Numbered from the stretch's first letter, positions 1 to 7,529 are shown. The stretch: DNA of 9,326 nt from Rhodospirillaceae bacterium (GCA_947458525.1 CANHAG010000027.1:1-9326), one strand, 5' to 3'. Notes: a model not told the origin generated them from the letters alone. Made by a program: numbers and translations.

Positions 1-698
1 CGGTTGCTCTCGCGCAGCTGAATGGTGAGGCATTCGGTAAGCGAACGCGCAAAAATCCCCGGCGGGTCAAGGCGCTGCAGCTTCGCGATCACGGCCTCAA
101 GGTCATCTTCTTCCGCCCCAAGCTCTGCCGCCAGCTGGCCGGTATCTTCCCGCAGATAGCCGCTGTCATCAAGCAGGTCTACCAGCCTGCCTGCAAGCAA
201 CCGCTCGGCTGGGTCGGTGAAATCAACCGCGATCTGTTCAATGAGATGCTCGCGCAGCGAACGTTCCGAAGTGAGGGTGGATTCAAGATTCGCCCCCTCT
301 TCGTCCGCATCATAATGGCGGCCACTGCCCTGATGGTGCGTATCGGCGGAAAAACGGCTGAAATCAGTGCGGGCTTCGTCGTTCCAGTCGCCTGAGAAAT
401 CTTCATCATAAAGGGATTCGTTGACGGAAAAATCCCCCTCTTTCACCTCCAGCTCGCGCCGTTCCGCCGCATCGCGCTCGGCGGCGGTCAGTGGTGTATC
501 GGGGGCAGGTTCCTGCCCTTCCTCGGCCGGCGCACTCTCCCCATCTTCACGTTGCAGAAGCGGGTTTTTTTCGATCTCTTCGTTTAAGAATTCCTGAAGT
601 TCCCCGGCTGAAAGCTGCAGCAGCTTGATGGATTGCTGCAATTGCTGGGTCATCACCAGCGATTGCGACTGCCTGAGTTCCTGCTTGAGTACAACCAT
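1..698 (-). CDS. rpoN: RNA polymerase sigma-54 factor RpoN, N-terminal part (cut at window edge)
   Basis: RpoN directs RNA polymerase to -24/-12 promoters, which need AAA+ activators to melt. Reading leftward from ATG at 698, 232 codons are open to the window edge with no stop. Region I (residues about 1-50) is the glutamine/leucine-rich activator-interacting segment, with QSLVMTQQLQQSIKLLQLS at 12-30 and NPLL at 45-48. Residues about 51-140 form an acidic, low-complexity linker typical of Region II. The core-binding region begins near SLREHLIEQI (147-156) and includes DPPGIFARSLTECL (211-224). The DNA-binding HTH and RpoN box lie outside the window. The start matches where the family begins (a few residues before the QSLVMT motif). 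No Shine-Dalgarno precedes it; a promoter-like pair sits just upstream (see 705-733). The gene is divergent from rpmF. Identity is secure from the motifs; completeness cannot be judged. Confidence 0.95.
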   Translation of the reverse strand, partial: MVVLKQELRQSQSLVMTQQLQQSIKLLQLSAGELQEFLNEEIEKNPLLQREDGESAPAEEGQEPAPDTPLTAAERDAAERRELEVKEGDFSVNESLYDEDFSGDWNDEARTDFSRFSADTHHQGSGRHYDADEEGANLESTLTSERSLREHLIEQIAVDFTDPAERLLAGRLVDLLDDSGYLREDTGQLAAELGAEEDDLEAVIAKLQRLDPPGIFARSLTECLTIQLRESN

Positions 699-704
699 GC
701 AAAA

Positions 705-733
705 ACTATACCGAAAACCCGATATAAGCTCAA
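705..733 (-). promoter_or_regulatory. Predicted rpoN promoter, giving a leaderless transcript
   Basis: On the minus strand TTGAGC (733-728) is followed after 17 bases by TATAGT (710-705). Only 6 bases (TTTTGC) separate this -10 element from the rpoN ATG at 698, so transcription should start at or next to the A of the start codon. There is no purine-rich Shine-Dalgarno in front of the ATG, which fits. The promoter is read from sigma-70-type consensus only; the leaderless start is inference. Confidence 0.6.
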
Positions 734-830
734 GCTGTTATCAGAGGCCGGCGTGACTGCACCCTCTGTAAGCTGGCAATTTCCACCACCACTTCCAGCG
801 CGGGTAAACGCTTCCGGCTAAAATTCGCGC

Positions 831-858
831 TTTATTTCCTGAAATTCATGGCTATAAT
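831..858 (+). promoter_or_regulatory. Predicted promoter of the rpmF-plsX-fabH-ihfA-merR operon
   Basis: A perfect TATAAT lies at 853-858, with a weak -35 match TTTATT at 831-836 (spacer 16). It would start transcription near 865 and leave a leader of about 78 bases before the rpmF ATG at 943. It lies in the 244-base divergent gap between rpoN and rpmF (699-942), in which I see no other gene or RNA. The -10 is convincing; the -35 is not. Confidence 0.45.
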
Positions 859-942
859 GCGCGGCTTCGCTGGCAAGAGGGCAGGATTTTTATTCCCAGT
901 CAAGATGTTAGCGGTATAGCGATAAACTGAAAGGGTGTTGTC

Positions 943-1125
943 ATGGCTGTTCCAAAACGAAAAACCTCTCCTTCCAGACGCGGCATGCGTCAGTCGCACC
1001 ATGCGCTTGATAAAGTGACCGTGCGCGAGGACGCCACTACCGGCGAACTCAAACGCCCGCACCATGTCTCGCCGGACGGGCATTACCGTGGCCGCAAGGT
1101 GACCAGCGCCAAAGTCAAACGCTAG
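943..1125 (+). CDS. rpmF: 50S ribosomal protein L32
   Basis: A 60-residue basic protein of the large ribosomal subunit. It opens with [20 protein letters not shown], the L32 signature, and continues with the [17 protein letters not shown] segment seen in alphaproteobacterial L32. It has no cysteines, so it is the form without a zinc knuckle. The start has a ribosome site: AAAGGG at about 930-935 sits 7 bases before the ATG. Length agrees with the family. It leads the cluster into plsX, 16 bases downstream, an arrangement found in many proteobacteria. A DUF177/YceD gene often precedes rpmF; here rpoN diverges instead. Confidence 0.97.
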   Translation: MAVPKRKTSPSRRGMRQSHHALDKVTVREDATTGELKRPHHVSPDGHYRGRKVTSAKVKR

Positions 1126-1141
1126 CCTTAACGAGGTCGCG

Positions 1142-2239
1142 GTGACGGCGGGTATTCCCATCACCATTGCGCTGGATGCCATGGGGGGCGATAAAGCCCC
1201 GGAATCCGTGGTGCATGGCGCGCGTCTGGCGCTCAAATTTTTTCCGGATCTGCAGTTTGTATTTTATGGTGACGAGGCGCGGATTACTCCGCTCGTCGCG
1301 CGTCACAAACTCGCCGCCTGCGCGCGTATCATTCACACGGAAAGCGCAATTGCCATGCATGAGAAACCGGCCATTGCGATCCGTCAGGGGCGCCGGTCGA
1401 GCATGCGGCTGGCGATTGATGCGGTGGCGCGCGGCGAGGCGCAGGCCGTGGTCTCGGCAGGCAATACCGGCGCGCTGATGGCAACTGCCAAAATCGTACT
1501 TAAAACCCTGCCCGGCATTTTTCGCCCGGCCATTACCGCCACGATCCCTGCGCAGCAGCGCAGCGTGGTGCTGCTTGATATGGGTGCCAATATCGACTGC
1601 ACGGCCGATTATCTGGTGCAGTTTGCGCTGATGGGAGACGCCTATGCCCGCGCAGTGCTGGGGGTGGCGCGCCCGAAAATCGGCCTGCTTAATGTTGGCT
1701 CGGAAGATATGAAAGGGCATGACGAGGTAAAAGAGGCCAACCGCCAGCTGAAAACTGGAAATTTCCCAATTGATTATCACGGCTTCGTGGAAGGCCATGA
1801 TATTATGGAAGGCACCACCGATGTGGTGGTGACGGACGGATTCACCGGCAATATCGCGCTCAAAACCGCCGAGGGCGCCTCGCGCCTGATTTATAACGCG
1901 GTGAAAAATGCGATTGAAAATTCTTTCAGCGCCAAGCTTGGCTATCTGCTGGCACGCCCGGCGATTAAAATGGCCATGCGCAAGTTCGACCCGCGCAAAC
2001 ATAATGGCGCGATTCTCCTGGGGCTTAACGGTATTGTGGTGAAAAGCCACGGCAGTGCGGATGCGAAAAGTTTCGCAAATGCCGTAAAAGTGGCAGCAAC
2101 GCTTGTGCAAAATACGGTGAATGAAAAAATTCTGGATGAATTATCCCGCAGCACTGCAGCACCTGTCGCCACCACTGCCGGTGAAGATGTCGCGGTGCTC
2201 GAATCTCTCACCACCATCTCTATCAGCACGGTGCGGTAA
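1142..2239 (+). CDS. plsX: Phosphate acyltransferase PlsX
   Basis: PlsX converts acyl-ACP and phosphate to acyl-phosphate, which PlsY uses to acylate glycerol-3-phosphate at the start of phospholipid synthesis; it is a peripheral membrane enzyme. The 365-residue product shows the family motifs in order: IALDAMGGDKAPE (9-21), SAGNTGALMATA (105-116), LLDMGAN (144-150), GLLNVGSEDMKG (181-192), DGFTGNIALK (232-241) and KSHGSADAKSF (301-311). The start is GTG, with GAGG at 1133-1136 five bases upstream; the first in-frame ATG would cut into the conserved DAMGGD motif, so GTG is preferred. A tail after about residue 335 carries no motif I recognise and accounts for the slightly long product. Its TAA shares an A with the fabH ATG (TAATG), implying coupled translation. 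Confidence 0.97.
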   Translation: MTAGIPITIALDAMGGDKAPESVVHGARLALKFFPDLQFVFYGDEARITPLVARHKLAACARIIHTESAIAMHEKPAIAIRQGRRSSMRLAIDAVARGEAQAVVSAGNTGALMATAKIVLKTLPGIFRPAITATIPAQQRSVVLLDMGANIDCTADYLVQFALMGDAYARAVLGVARPKIGLLNVGSEDMKGHDEVKEANRQLKTGNFPIDYHGFVEGHDIMEGTTDVVVTDGFTGNIALKTAEGASRLIYNAVKNAIENSFSAKLGYLLARPAIKMAMRKFDPRKHNGAILLGLNGIVVKSHGSADAKSFANAVKVAATLVQNTVNEKILDELSRSTAAPVATTAGEDVAVLESLTTISISTVR

Positions 2240-3201
2240 TGGCGCGCTCAGTGATTATCGCAACAGGAAGCTACCTGCCCGCACGGGTGGTAACGAATGA
2301 TGTGCTCGCCGAAAAAGTTGATACGAGCGACGCCTGGATCCGCGAACGCACCGGCATCATCACCCGCCATCTTGCCGCAGAAAACGAAACCACTTCCGAT
2401 ATGGCACTGGCGGCGGCGCGCCGGGCGCTCACAGCCGCAGGGCTTGATGCGCAGGCGATTGACGGGATTGTGGTGGCAACGTCAACGCCAGACACCACCA
2501 TGCCTTCGGTGGCCAGTAAATTACAATCAGCCCTTGGCTCTCGAGGCGGCCCGGCGCTGGATGTGGTGGCCGCCTGCACCGGATTTGTGGCAGCCCTTTC
2601 GGTAGCGCATGGCTGGCTTGAAACCGGGCTTGCGCGCAATGTGCTGGTCATTGGTGCGGAGTCCATGTCGCGCATTATTGACTGGAACGACCGCACCACC
2701 TGTATTCTGTTTGGCGATGGGGCGGGAGCCGTCATCCTCGCACGGAAAGAGGATGAGTCACGCCGTGGGATTTTAGCGCTGCAACTGGAATCTGACGGAG
2801 CGCTTGGCACAATTCTTGGCACTTCGGGCGGGGTTTCAACCACGCAGACGGCCGGATTTTTATTCATGGAAGGGCAGGAAGTCTTCCGTCATGGGGTAGA
2901 GAAAATGTCCTCCGTCACCCGCGCGGCGGTGGCAAAAGCAGGCCTCGCGCTATCGGACGTGACGTGGGTGGTGGCGCATCAGGCCAATGCACGGATGATT
3001 ATTGCCATAGCCCGCCAGCTGAAACTGCCGCCGGAGCGCTTTATCGTAACGCTTGACCGCCACGCCAATACCTCGGCCGCTTCCATTCCCCTGGCGCTCG
3101 ACGCTGCGGCTCGCGACGGGCGAATCGCGCCGGGCGATATCCTCGCGTTACCTGCGCTTGGCGCTGGACTTACCTGGGGCTGCTGTGTAATATGCTGGTA
3201 A
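2239..3201 (+). CDS. fabH: Beta-ketoacyl-ACP synthase III FabH
   Basis: FabH condenses acetyl-CoA with malonyl-ACP to begin type II fatty-acid synthesis in the cytoplasm. The 320-residue protein has the usual length and all three catalytic residues: Cys113 in VVAACTGF, His247 in WVVAHQAN and Asn277 in DRHANTSAAS. The N terminal SYLPARVVTN and DAWIRERTGI segments (11-20, 31-40) and FGDGAGAVIL (158-167) are typical thiolase-fold KAS III sequences. Two glycines usually conserved in E. coli-like enzymes are alanine here: the residue before the catalytic Asn (Ala276) and the middle of the C-terminal GGG loop (GAG, 308-310); I believe the second change is tolerated in other FabH proteins. The start overlaps the plsX stop by one base; ihfA begins 21 bases after its TAA. 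Confidence 0.97.
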   Translation: MARSVIIATGSYLPARVVTNDVLAEKVDTSDAWIRERTGIITRHLAAENETTSDMALAAARRALTAAGLDAQAIDGIVVATSTPDTTMPSVASKLQSALGSRGGPALDVVAACTGFVAALSVAHGWLETGLARNVLVIGAESMSRIIDWNDRTTCILFGDGAGAVILARKEDESRRGILALQLESDGALGTILGTSGGVSTTQTAGFLFMEGQEVFRHGVEKMSSVTRAAVAKAGLALSDVTWVVAHQANARMIIAIARQLKLPPERFIVTLDRHANTSAASIPLALDAAARDGRIAPGDILALPALGAGLTWGCCVICW

Positions 3202-3222
3202 ATCACCATCAGGGGGAACGAT

Positions 3223-3525
3223 ATGAATAAGACCTTGACCCGCGCCGACCTTTCCAATTCTGTGTACCGTGAAATCGGGCTGTCGCTTTCTGAATCCACC
3301 CAGCTGGTGGATGCGGTGCTGGAAGAAATCTGCACCGCGCTGACGGAAGGTCAGGCCGTGAAGATTTCTTCGTTTGGCACGTTCAAACTGCGGCGGAAAA
3401 AGCAGCGTATCGGGCGCAATCCCAAAACGGGGGTAGAGGTTCCCATCACCCCGCGCACGGTGCTTTCTTTCAATGCATCGAACATTCTAAAAGGTCGCGT
3501 CAACGGTGAAACGCCGGCGGCGTAA
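3223..3525 (+). CDS. ihfA: Integration host factor subunit alpha
   Basis: IHF alpha pairs with IHF beta (encoded elsewhere) to bend DNA sharply at promoters, origins and recombination sites. The 100-residue protein has the HU/IHF fold: helical dimerisation part (about 1-45), the SSFGTFKLR strand (49-57), and the beta arm with RNPKTG (65-70), whose Pro67 is the intercalating residue. [12 protein letters not shown] (75-86) is closer to IHF alpha than to HU. AGGGGG at 3211-3216 lies six bases before the ATG, the strongest ribosome site in the window. Its position between fabH and a merR gene is characteristic for alphaproteobacterial ihfA, which separates it from hup and ihfB. Confidence 0.95.
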   Translation: MNKTLTRADLSNSVYREIGLSLSESTQLVDAVLEEICTALTEGQAVKISSFGTFKLRRKKQRIGRNPKTGVEVPITPRTVLSFNASNILKGRVNGETPAA

Positions 3526-3577
3526 GCGGCTGGTGACTAAGTCTTAGATTTCAAGAACACAATAAAAAGAGCGTATT

Positions 3578-4108
3578 ATGGCAAGCACGGATCTGTTGCA
3601 TCTATTGCAAAAGATGGAAGACGACCGCAGTAAAGAAAAATCAGCGAATGCATTGCGCACCATCTCGGAAGCGTCCGAAATGCTCGACGTTCCGGCGCAT
3701 GTGCTGCGTTTCTGGGAGACTAAATTTCCACAGATAAAGCCCCTCAAACGTAATGGCGGGCGCCGTTTCTACCGGCCGGAGGATGTGGAGATTTTACAGC
3801 AGATCAAGCATCTTCTGTACCGGCAGGGCTTCACCATTAAGGGTGCTAAAAAAGCGATTGATGAATTCGCCAGAATTGTGGGCAGCACGGCGGTGGCTAA
3901 GACACACCCGGTACAGGCCGGGGCGGTTCCCGCGGCAGGTTCTAACGATAATCACACCCGGCTTCCCGTTTCAAACATGGTGGCAGCAGAAGCGCCGTTT
4001 TCGACCGTCACCAGCGTTTTACCGACCGATCGCCAGCAGCTGCGCGGCTTACGCGAAGAACTGGCCGCACTGCGCGATATGCTCGCAGGCAAGTTGAAGG
4101 CCGCCTGA
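3578..4108 (+). CDS. MerR-family transcriptional regulator (ihfA-linked)
   Basis: A 176-residue DNA-binding regulator. The winged helix-turn-helix lies at about residues 27-95: [20 protein letters not shown] (27-46) is the HTH, followed by the wing [15 protein letters not shown] (59-73) and [17 protein letters not shown] (76-92). Residues about 100-150 are low-complexity and poorly conserved. The end, about 151-173 (rich in Leu, Glu and Arg), looks like a short coiled coil that could serve dimerisation. There is no cysteine in the protein, so it is not a thiol-based metal or redox sensor of the MerR/CueR/SoxR type; the ligand is unknown. A MerR protein of this kind follows ihfA in many alphaproteobacteria. 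AAAAGAG at 3565-3571 serves as ribosome site. It sits 52 bases after ihfA and converges on cckA with a 33-base gap. Confidence 0.88.
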   Translation: MASTDLLHLLQKMEDDRSKEKSANALRTISEASEMLDVPAHVLRFWETKFPQIKPLKRNGGRRFYRPEDVEILQQIKHLLYRQGFTIKGAKKAIDEFARIVGSTAVAKTHPVQAGAVPAAGSNDNHTRLPVSNMVAAEAPFSTVTSVLPTDRQQLRGLREELAALRDMLAGKLKAA

Positions 4109-4141
4109 TGCGTCTGGTGAAAGGTTCGGTATGTGGCCGGG

Positions 4142-5797
4142 TCACGACCCCGCCACAGCACTTCCATCCAGCACTTCTTTCACTTTGCTGGCCAGTTGTT
4201 TGAGCGTGAAGGGCTTGGGCAGGAAATTGAAGGCGCGATCGGCGCCGAACGTATCAAGAAACGCGTCTTCCGCATAGCCGGAGATGAACACCACCTGTGT
4301 GCCGCGCATGCGATCGGCAAATTGCGCCTCCATCTGTTGCAGCATTTTCGGGCCGTTGATGCCCGGCATCACCACATCCGAAATAATGAGGTCAATCGCA
4401 CCTTCATAACCTGCGAATACTTCCAGCGCATTTTCGCCGCTATCCGCCTCCAGCACATCATAGCCTTTGTTCCGCAACGCGCGGGCGGCGAAAATCCTGA
4501 CTGGGGTTTCATCTTCCACCAGCAGAATCGTGGCCTTACCGGTAAGGTCACCGCCTGCGCGTTCTTCCGCCAGATCCTGCGCTTTGGCGGCTGTGCCATC
4601 TACCTGAAACCGTTTGAAGTAGAGATAGAATGTCGTGCCTTCGCCGGGCGTTGATTTCACGTAAATATACCCGCCGGTCTGTTTGATAATACCGTAGCAG
4701 GTGGAAAGCCCAAGCCCAGTGCCACTGCCGACTTCTTTAGTCGAAAAAAATGGCTCGAAGATATTTTTGATGATCTCGGGCGGAATACCGGTGCCGGTAT
4801 CGGACACTTCCACCAGCACATAATCGCCGGGGATGATGGTTTCATCATCTGCCGGAGGAATAAGGGCGGAATCTACCCCCTCGCCTGCAGCAAGCGTCAC
4901 CGGGCTGGTGCGGATGGTGAGGGTGCCCCCCTGCTTCATCGCGTCGCGCGCGTTGACCGCCAGATTGATGATCACCTGTTCAAGCTGCCCCTGGTCCGCC
5001 CGCACAAGCCCAAGATCCCGGCCATGGATCATCTGCATCTGAATATTTTCGCCAATCAGCCGGCGGATAAGATTGGAAAGCTCGGCCAGCACATCCGTAA
5101 TATCGAGATTTTTCGGCTGCAAGGTCTGGCGGCGGCTGAAGGCAAGAAGCTGGCGCACGAGATTGGCGGCGCGGTTGGCATTCTGCTTGATCTGCATGAT
5201 ATCGGCAAAAGAGGGATCACCCGCCGGATGGCGCATGAGCAGCAGATCGCAAAACCCGATCATGGCGGTGAGCAGGTTATTAAAATCATGCGCGACACCT
5301 CCCGCCAGCTGACCCACAGCCTGCATTTTCTGGGAGTGTGCGAAGCGCAACTCCAGATTTTTCTGCTCGGTCTGGTCGATCATGTGCAGAAACAGCACCG
5401 GTGAAAAATCGCCGTCCGCCTTCATCAGCGTGATATAGGTATAGACGATAACCGGCGCATAGCCCGGCGGATGAAGGGTAAGCAGCATCGGTGGGGTGAC
5501 GATGTGATCACGGAAGGTGCGTTCGAGCGCCTCGGTAAAGCGTGAGCGGTCTTCGGGGTCAATCAGATCCACCAGAGCCACCGACGTATCAACACGCACC
5601 GAGTGGCGGACAAGCTGAAGGAAGGCTTCATTGGCCTCAATCACGTTGCCGCGTTCATCCGTCCTCAGTGTGGCGATGGGGGATTTTTCGATATAGCTGT
5701 TGATATCAAGTCCGGTTGCTCTGGCGTCAGAGAAATGTAGCCCGCTCTGCACCATATCACGCCGCAGGACCTGCAAGGATAATACTCCCCGTAGCAC
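4142..5797 (-). CDS. cckA: CckA-type hybrid histidine kinase, C-terminal part (PAS-HisKA-HATPase-REC), frame-broken
   Basis: CckA autophosphorylates and passes phosphate via its receiver and ChpT to CtrA and CpdR, controlling the alphaproteobacterial cell cycle. Numbered from a GTG at 5797 (551 residues): PAS domain about 32-140; HisKA with [19 protein letters not shown] (156-174), phospho-accepting His170; ATPase domain with N box [10 protein letters not shown] (Asn282), G1 DTGTGIP (333-339) and G2 GTGLGLS (359-365); receiver with acidic Glu428/Asp429, phospho-acceptor Asp474 (SDVVMPG), Ser506 and Lys528 (LPKPF). All catalytic residues are present. The HisKA block matches Caulobacter CckA as I remember it nearly word for word. 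The ORF starts inside what should be a longer protein: the GTG has no ribosome site, and its first 25 or so residues link two PAS domains. It therefore most likely belongs with the ORF at 5757-6746. Stop at 4142-4144, convergent with merR. Confidence 0.93.
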   Translation of the reverse strand: MLRGVLSLQVLRRDMVQSGLHFSDARATGLDINSYIEKSPIATLRTDERGNVIEANEAFLQLVRHSVRVDTSVALVDLIDPEDRSRFTEALERTFRDHIVTPPMLLTLHPPGYAPVIVYTYITLMKADGDFSPVLFLHMIDQTEQKNLELRFAHSQKMQAVGQLAGGVAHDFNNLLTAMIGFCDLLLMRHPAGDPSFADIMQIKQNANRAANLVRQLLAFSRRQTLQPKNLDITDVLAELSNLIRRLIGENIQMQMIHGRDLGLVRADQGQLEQVIINLAVNARDAMKQGGTLTIRTSPVTLAAGEGVDSALIPPADDETIIPGDYVLVEVSDTGTGIPPEIIKNIFEPFFSTKEVGSGTGLGLSTCYGIIKQTGGYIYVKSTPGEGTTFYLYFKRFQVDGTAAKAQDLAEERAGGDLTGKATILLVEDETPVRIFAARALRNKGYDVLEADSGENALEVFAGYEGAIDLIISDVVMPGINGPKMLQQMEAQFADRMRGTQVVFISGYAEDAFLDTFGADRAFNFLPKPFTLKQLASKVKEVLDGSAVAGS

Positions 5798-5827
5798 CGA
5801 GAATTTTCTGCTGCTCGCCCCGTATCA
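5757..5827 (-). other. Site of the reading-frame break in cckA
   Basis: The N-terminal frame stops at TGA 5757-5759 and the C-terminal frame is open only downstream of a TGA at 5825-5827, so the shift must lie in the bases between. Going from the first frame to the second means skipping one base (+1). A run of four C on the plus strand (5787-5790), four G in the coding sense, is the simplest place: dropping one G gives ILGATG followed by [16 protein letters not shown], a smooth PAS-to-PAS linker. A second four-C run lies at 5818-5821 but fits the PAS end less well. Confidence 0.75.
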
Positions 5828-6746
5828 GCACCTGTTTGATGGCCGCAGGCACCAGAGAACCATCTTTTTTCTGTAGCGTCACATGATCCAGCGCATTGCT
5901 CAGCGTGAAGTCTTCCGTCACGGCGCGGCCACTCAGTTGATAAAGCACATGATGCAAGCTGAGCCCGCGCGCCAGTACCTCGCCCGGGCCATAGCCAAGC
6001 GCCAGTTCAAACGCCGGATTGACATAGTCGAAACGGCCATACTCATTCACCACATAATGGGGCACGCCGCTGTGAGTCAGCAGGTGATCAATACGCTCTG
6101 GCGTGGTCGAGCGCAGAGTTTCAGGCATCAGCGCCGAACCTGCCCGAGCGCCGACATATTCCCGCCCCCTCACCACAAGAAATCCCGCAGGCCGAGGCAG
6201 AGGATCTACAGTGAAGGTATATTCTTTGGTGATGCCCTCCTTCAGTGTCAGAGGAAAAAACACCCGTTCACGCTTAAGGCCAATAATTGCGGCCATCAGC
6301 CGTTCACGGTCGGTGCTGCCGATACCTGATTTTTCGAGCATCCGGTCAAAAGAGGAGGCCTCCCGCAGCGCCTCTTGTGGAAAGACTTCCCGCGCACCAT
6401 CATTGATATATTCAATGCCGCCGTCACGCCGCACAATCAGCAGGAAACGAGACCCCAACGCCGCGGCCTGCGCGAAAAGCAGATTCTGAAATTCTGTTGT
6501 GGTGACCAGGTCAAGATTCTGCTGTTTGCGCAGCACCATGTAAAAACACAGCGATGTCACGGCGAGAATTGAAATCATCGTCGCAATCGCAGAACCGCCG
6601 ACCGTTTCCGGGCGCAGGCTGAGCAGAAGTATAATGAGCGTGACAATACCAAACGCAAGAATCACCCGCCATATCTGAGCCGTACGCTCCCGCGGGATAA
6701 ACTCCATCAGGGCTGGGGTTTCAAAATCTATATTCGAACCACGCAT
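5757..6746 (-). CDS. cckA: CckA N-terminal part (two membrane helices, two PAS domains), frame-broken
   Basis: The sensor half of the kinase above. Numbered from ATG 6746: a short cytoplasmic lead; a first membrane helix at about 26-44 (WRVILAFGIVTLIILLL); a second at about 51-72 (ATMISILAVTSLCFYMVL); a PAS-like domain about 85-193 (LLIVRRDGGIEYINDGAREVF); and a second PAS about 218-323 (VVNEYGRFDYVNPAFELALGY, cut short here). The reading ends at TGA 5757-5759 just after that PAS, and the next frame carries the third PAS and the kinase domains. Two helices plus stacked PAS domains is the long form of CckA. The start is uncertain: the same frame is open back to GTG 6821 and has ATG at 6773; none has a Shine-Dalgarno. 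I prefer 6746 because a weak promoter-like pair ends six bases before it. Confidence 0.8.
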   Translation of the reverse strand: MRGSNIDFETPALMEFIPRERTAQIWRVILAFGIVTLIILLLSLRPETVGGSAIATMISILAVTSLCFYMVLRKQQNLDLVTTTEFQNLLFAQAAALGSRFLLIVRRDGGIEYINDGAREVFPQEALREASSFDRMLEKSGIGSTDRERLMAAIIGLKRERVFFPLTLKEGITKEYTFTVDPLPRPAGFLVVRGREYVGARAGSALMPETLRSTTPERIDHLLTHSGVPHYVVNEYGRFDYVNPAFELALGYGPGEVLARGLSLHHVLYQLSGRAVTEDFTLSNALDHVTLQKKDGSLVPAAIKQVLIRGEQQKILGATGSIILAGPAA

Positions 6747-6752
6747 CGCGCC

Positions 6753-6780
6753 AGTGTAGGCAGCGCCCGCCATGAAGCAA
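6753..6780 (-). promoter_or_regulatory. Weak candidate cckA promoter
   Basis: Minus strand TTGCTT (6780-6775), 16-base spacer, TACACT (6758-6753), then six bases to ATG 6746. The matches to consensus are modest (3/6 and 4/6) and the element would lie inside the longer possible coding readings from 6773 or 6821. It is noted because it repeats the promoter-to-ATG spacing seen at rpoN and def. Confidence 0.25.
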
Positions 6781-6931
6781 CATATTTTTATCGTTTTTTG
6801 ATTGGATGGCTTACGCCGCACCGATCATGAACAAAAATACCAGAAAATTGTATCAGTCGTCCTGCGAGGGAAGCTTTCAACCTAAACTAGCATTAGCACT
6901 GGGCGACATGCCTGATACCCATTCTATGGCC

Positions 6932-6960
6932 TTGCCAGTATCGAGCGGCCAATTTAGAAT
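6932..6960 (+). promoter_or_regulatory. Predicted def promoter, giving a leaderless transcript
   Basis: TTGCCA (6932-6937), 17-base spacer, TAGAAT (6955-6960), then six bases (ACAGGA) to the def ATG at 6967. Both hexamers match sigma-70-type consensus well (4/6 and 5/6). The predicted transcription start is at or next to the A of the ATG. The AGGA that touches the ATG is too close to work as a Shine-Dalgarno, which supports leaderless translation. It lies in the 220-base divergent gap between cckA (from 6746) and def, where I see no other gene. Confidence 0.6.
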
Positions 6961-6966
6961 ACAGGA

Positions 6967-7512
6967 ATGGCTATCCTTCCGCTTGTTATTGAGCCTGATG
7001 CAAGGCTGCATATCCCCTCCGAATCGGTGGTGCGGGTAGATGACGCCGTGCGCCAGCTGCTGAATGATATGCTTGAGACCATGTATGCGCATGAGGGGAT
7101 TGGGCTTGCCGCCGTGCAGGTGGGCGTGCATCAACGCTGTATCGTGGTGGATGTCGCTCAGCGCGAAGGCCGCCGCGAGCCAATGAAGTTCATCAACCCC
7201 GAAATTGTCGAGAAAAGCGAAGCGCCATCCGTGTTTCTTGAGGGCTGCCTTTCCTTCCCCGATCAGTATTCCGAGGTGGAGCGCCCCGAGCGCGTGACCG
7301 TGCGCTATCTGGATGAGCGGGGCGAAGAAAAAACGCTCGAAGCGGAGGGCATTCTCGCCACATGTCTGCAGCACGAAATCGACCACACGAACGGGATTGT
7401 GTTTGTGGATCATATTTCTAAACTCAAGCGCGATATGATTCTGCGCAAACTTACCAAAGCCAAACGGCTTGGGCTGTTTTCGTCGCACCCGGAGGGTAGC
7501 GCAACCATGTAA
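6967..7512 (+). CDS. def: Peptide deformylase
   Basis: Def removes the N-formyl group from nascent proteins at the ribosome exit, using a divalent metal (usually Fe2+). The 181-residue product has all three family motifs: GIGLAAVQVG (44-53), EGCLSFP (92-98) and QHEIDH (135-140). Cys94, His136 and His140 are the metal ligands and Glu137 the catalytic base; Gln51 is also present. The N terminus MAILPLVIEPDARL is typical of proteobacterial type 1 deformylases, which supports the start at 6967. Length is ordinary, with a slightly extended C-terminal tail (KAKRLGLFSSHPEGSATM). It sits upstream of fmt, which performs the opposite reaction on initiator tRNA; def-fmt linkage is widespread, but here a gene for a secreted protein lies between them. 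Confidence 0.97.
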   Translation: MAILPLVIEPDARLHIPSESVVRVDDAVRQLLNDMLETMYAHEGIGLAAVQVGVHQRCIVVDVAQREGRREPMKFINPEIVEKSEAPSVFLEGCLSFPDQYSEVERPERVTVRYLDERGEEKTLEAEGILATCLQHEIDHTNGIVFVDHISKLKRDMILRKLTKAKRLGLFSSHPEGSATM

Positions 7513-7514
7513 GG

Positions 7515-7529
7515 CGCGCGTCACGCGCG
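7515..7529 (+). other. GC-rich hairpin just after def
   Basis: CGCGCG-TCA-CGCGCG begins two bases after the def stop (positions 7515-7520 and 7524-7529). No T run follows, so it is not a standard intrinsic terminator; it could slow polymerase or protect the 3' end of a def mRNA. The function is guesswork. Confidence 0.3.

Noticed and set aside
1115..2110. A 331-codon open frame antisense to plsX
   Set aside because: It is the complement of a well-supported plsX with all motifs; its sequence has no recognisable domain and is rich in His, Arg and Cys, as expected of a shadow frame in GC-rich DNA.
3537..3547. CTAAG-T-CTTAG palindrome between ihfA and the merR gene
   Set aside because: A 5-base AT-rich arm with one-base centre and no T run; could be an operator half-site for the MerR protein, but nothing in the sequence supports that.
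4133..4654. A 173-codon plus-strand open frame over the cckA 3' end
   Set aside because: It lies opposite the receiver domain of cckA, whose motifs are clear; no domain is recognisable in the plus-strand product.
5757..5800. Programmed +1 frameshift in cckA, as in prfB
   Set aside because: The prfB signal needs a Shine-Dalgarno-like stretch three bases before a CUU-UGA slip site; here the stop is preceded by GCG GCG and the nearest G-rich run (GGGGAG) is too far. An indel explains the data more simply.
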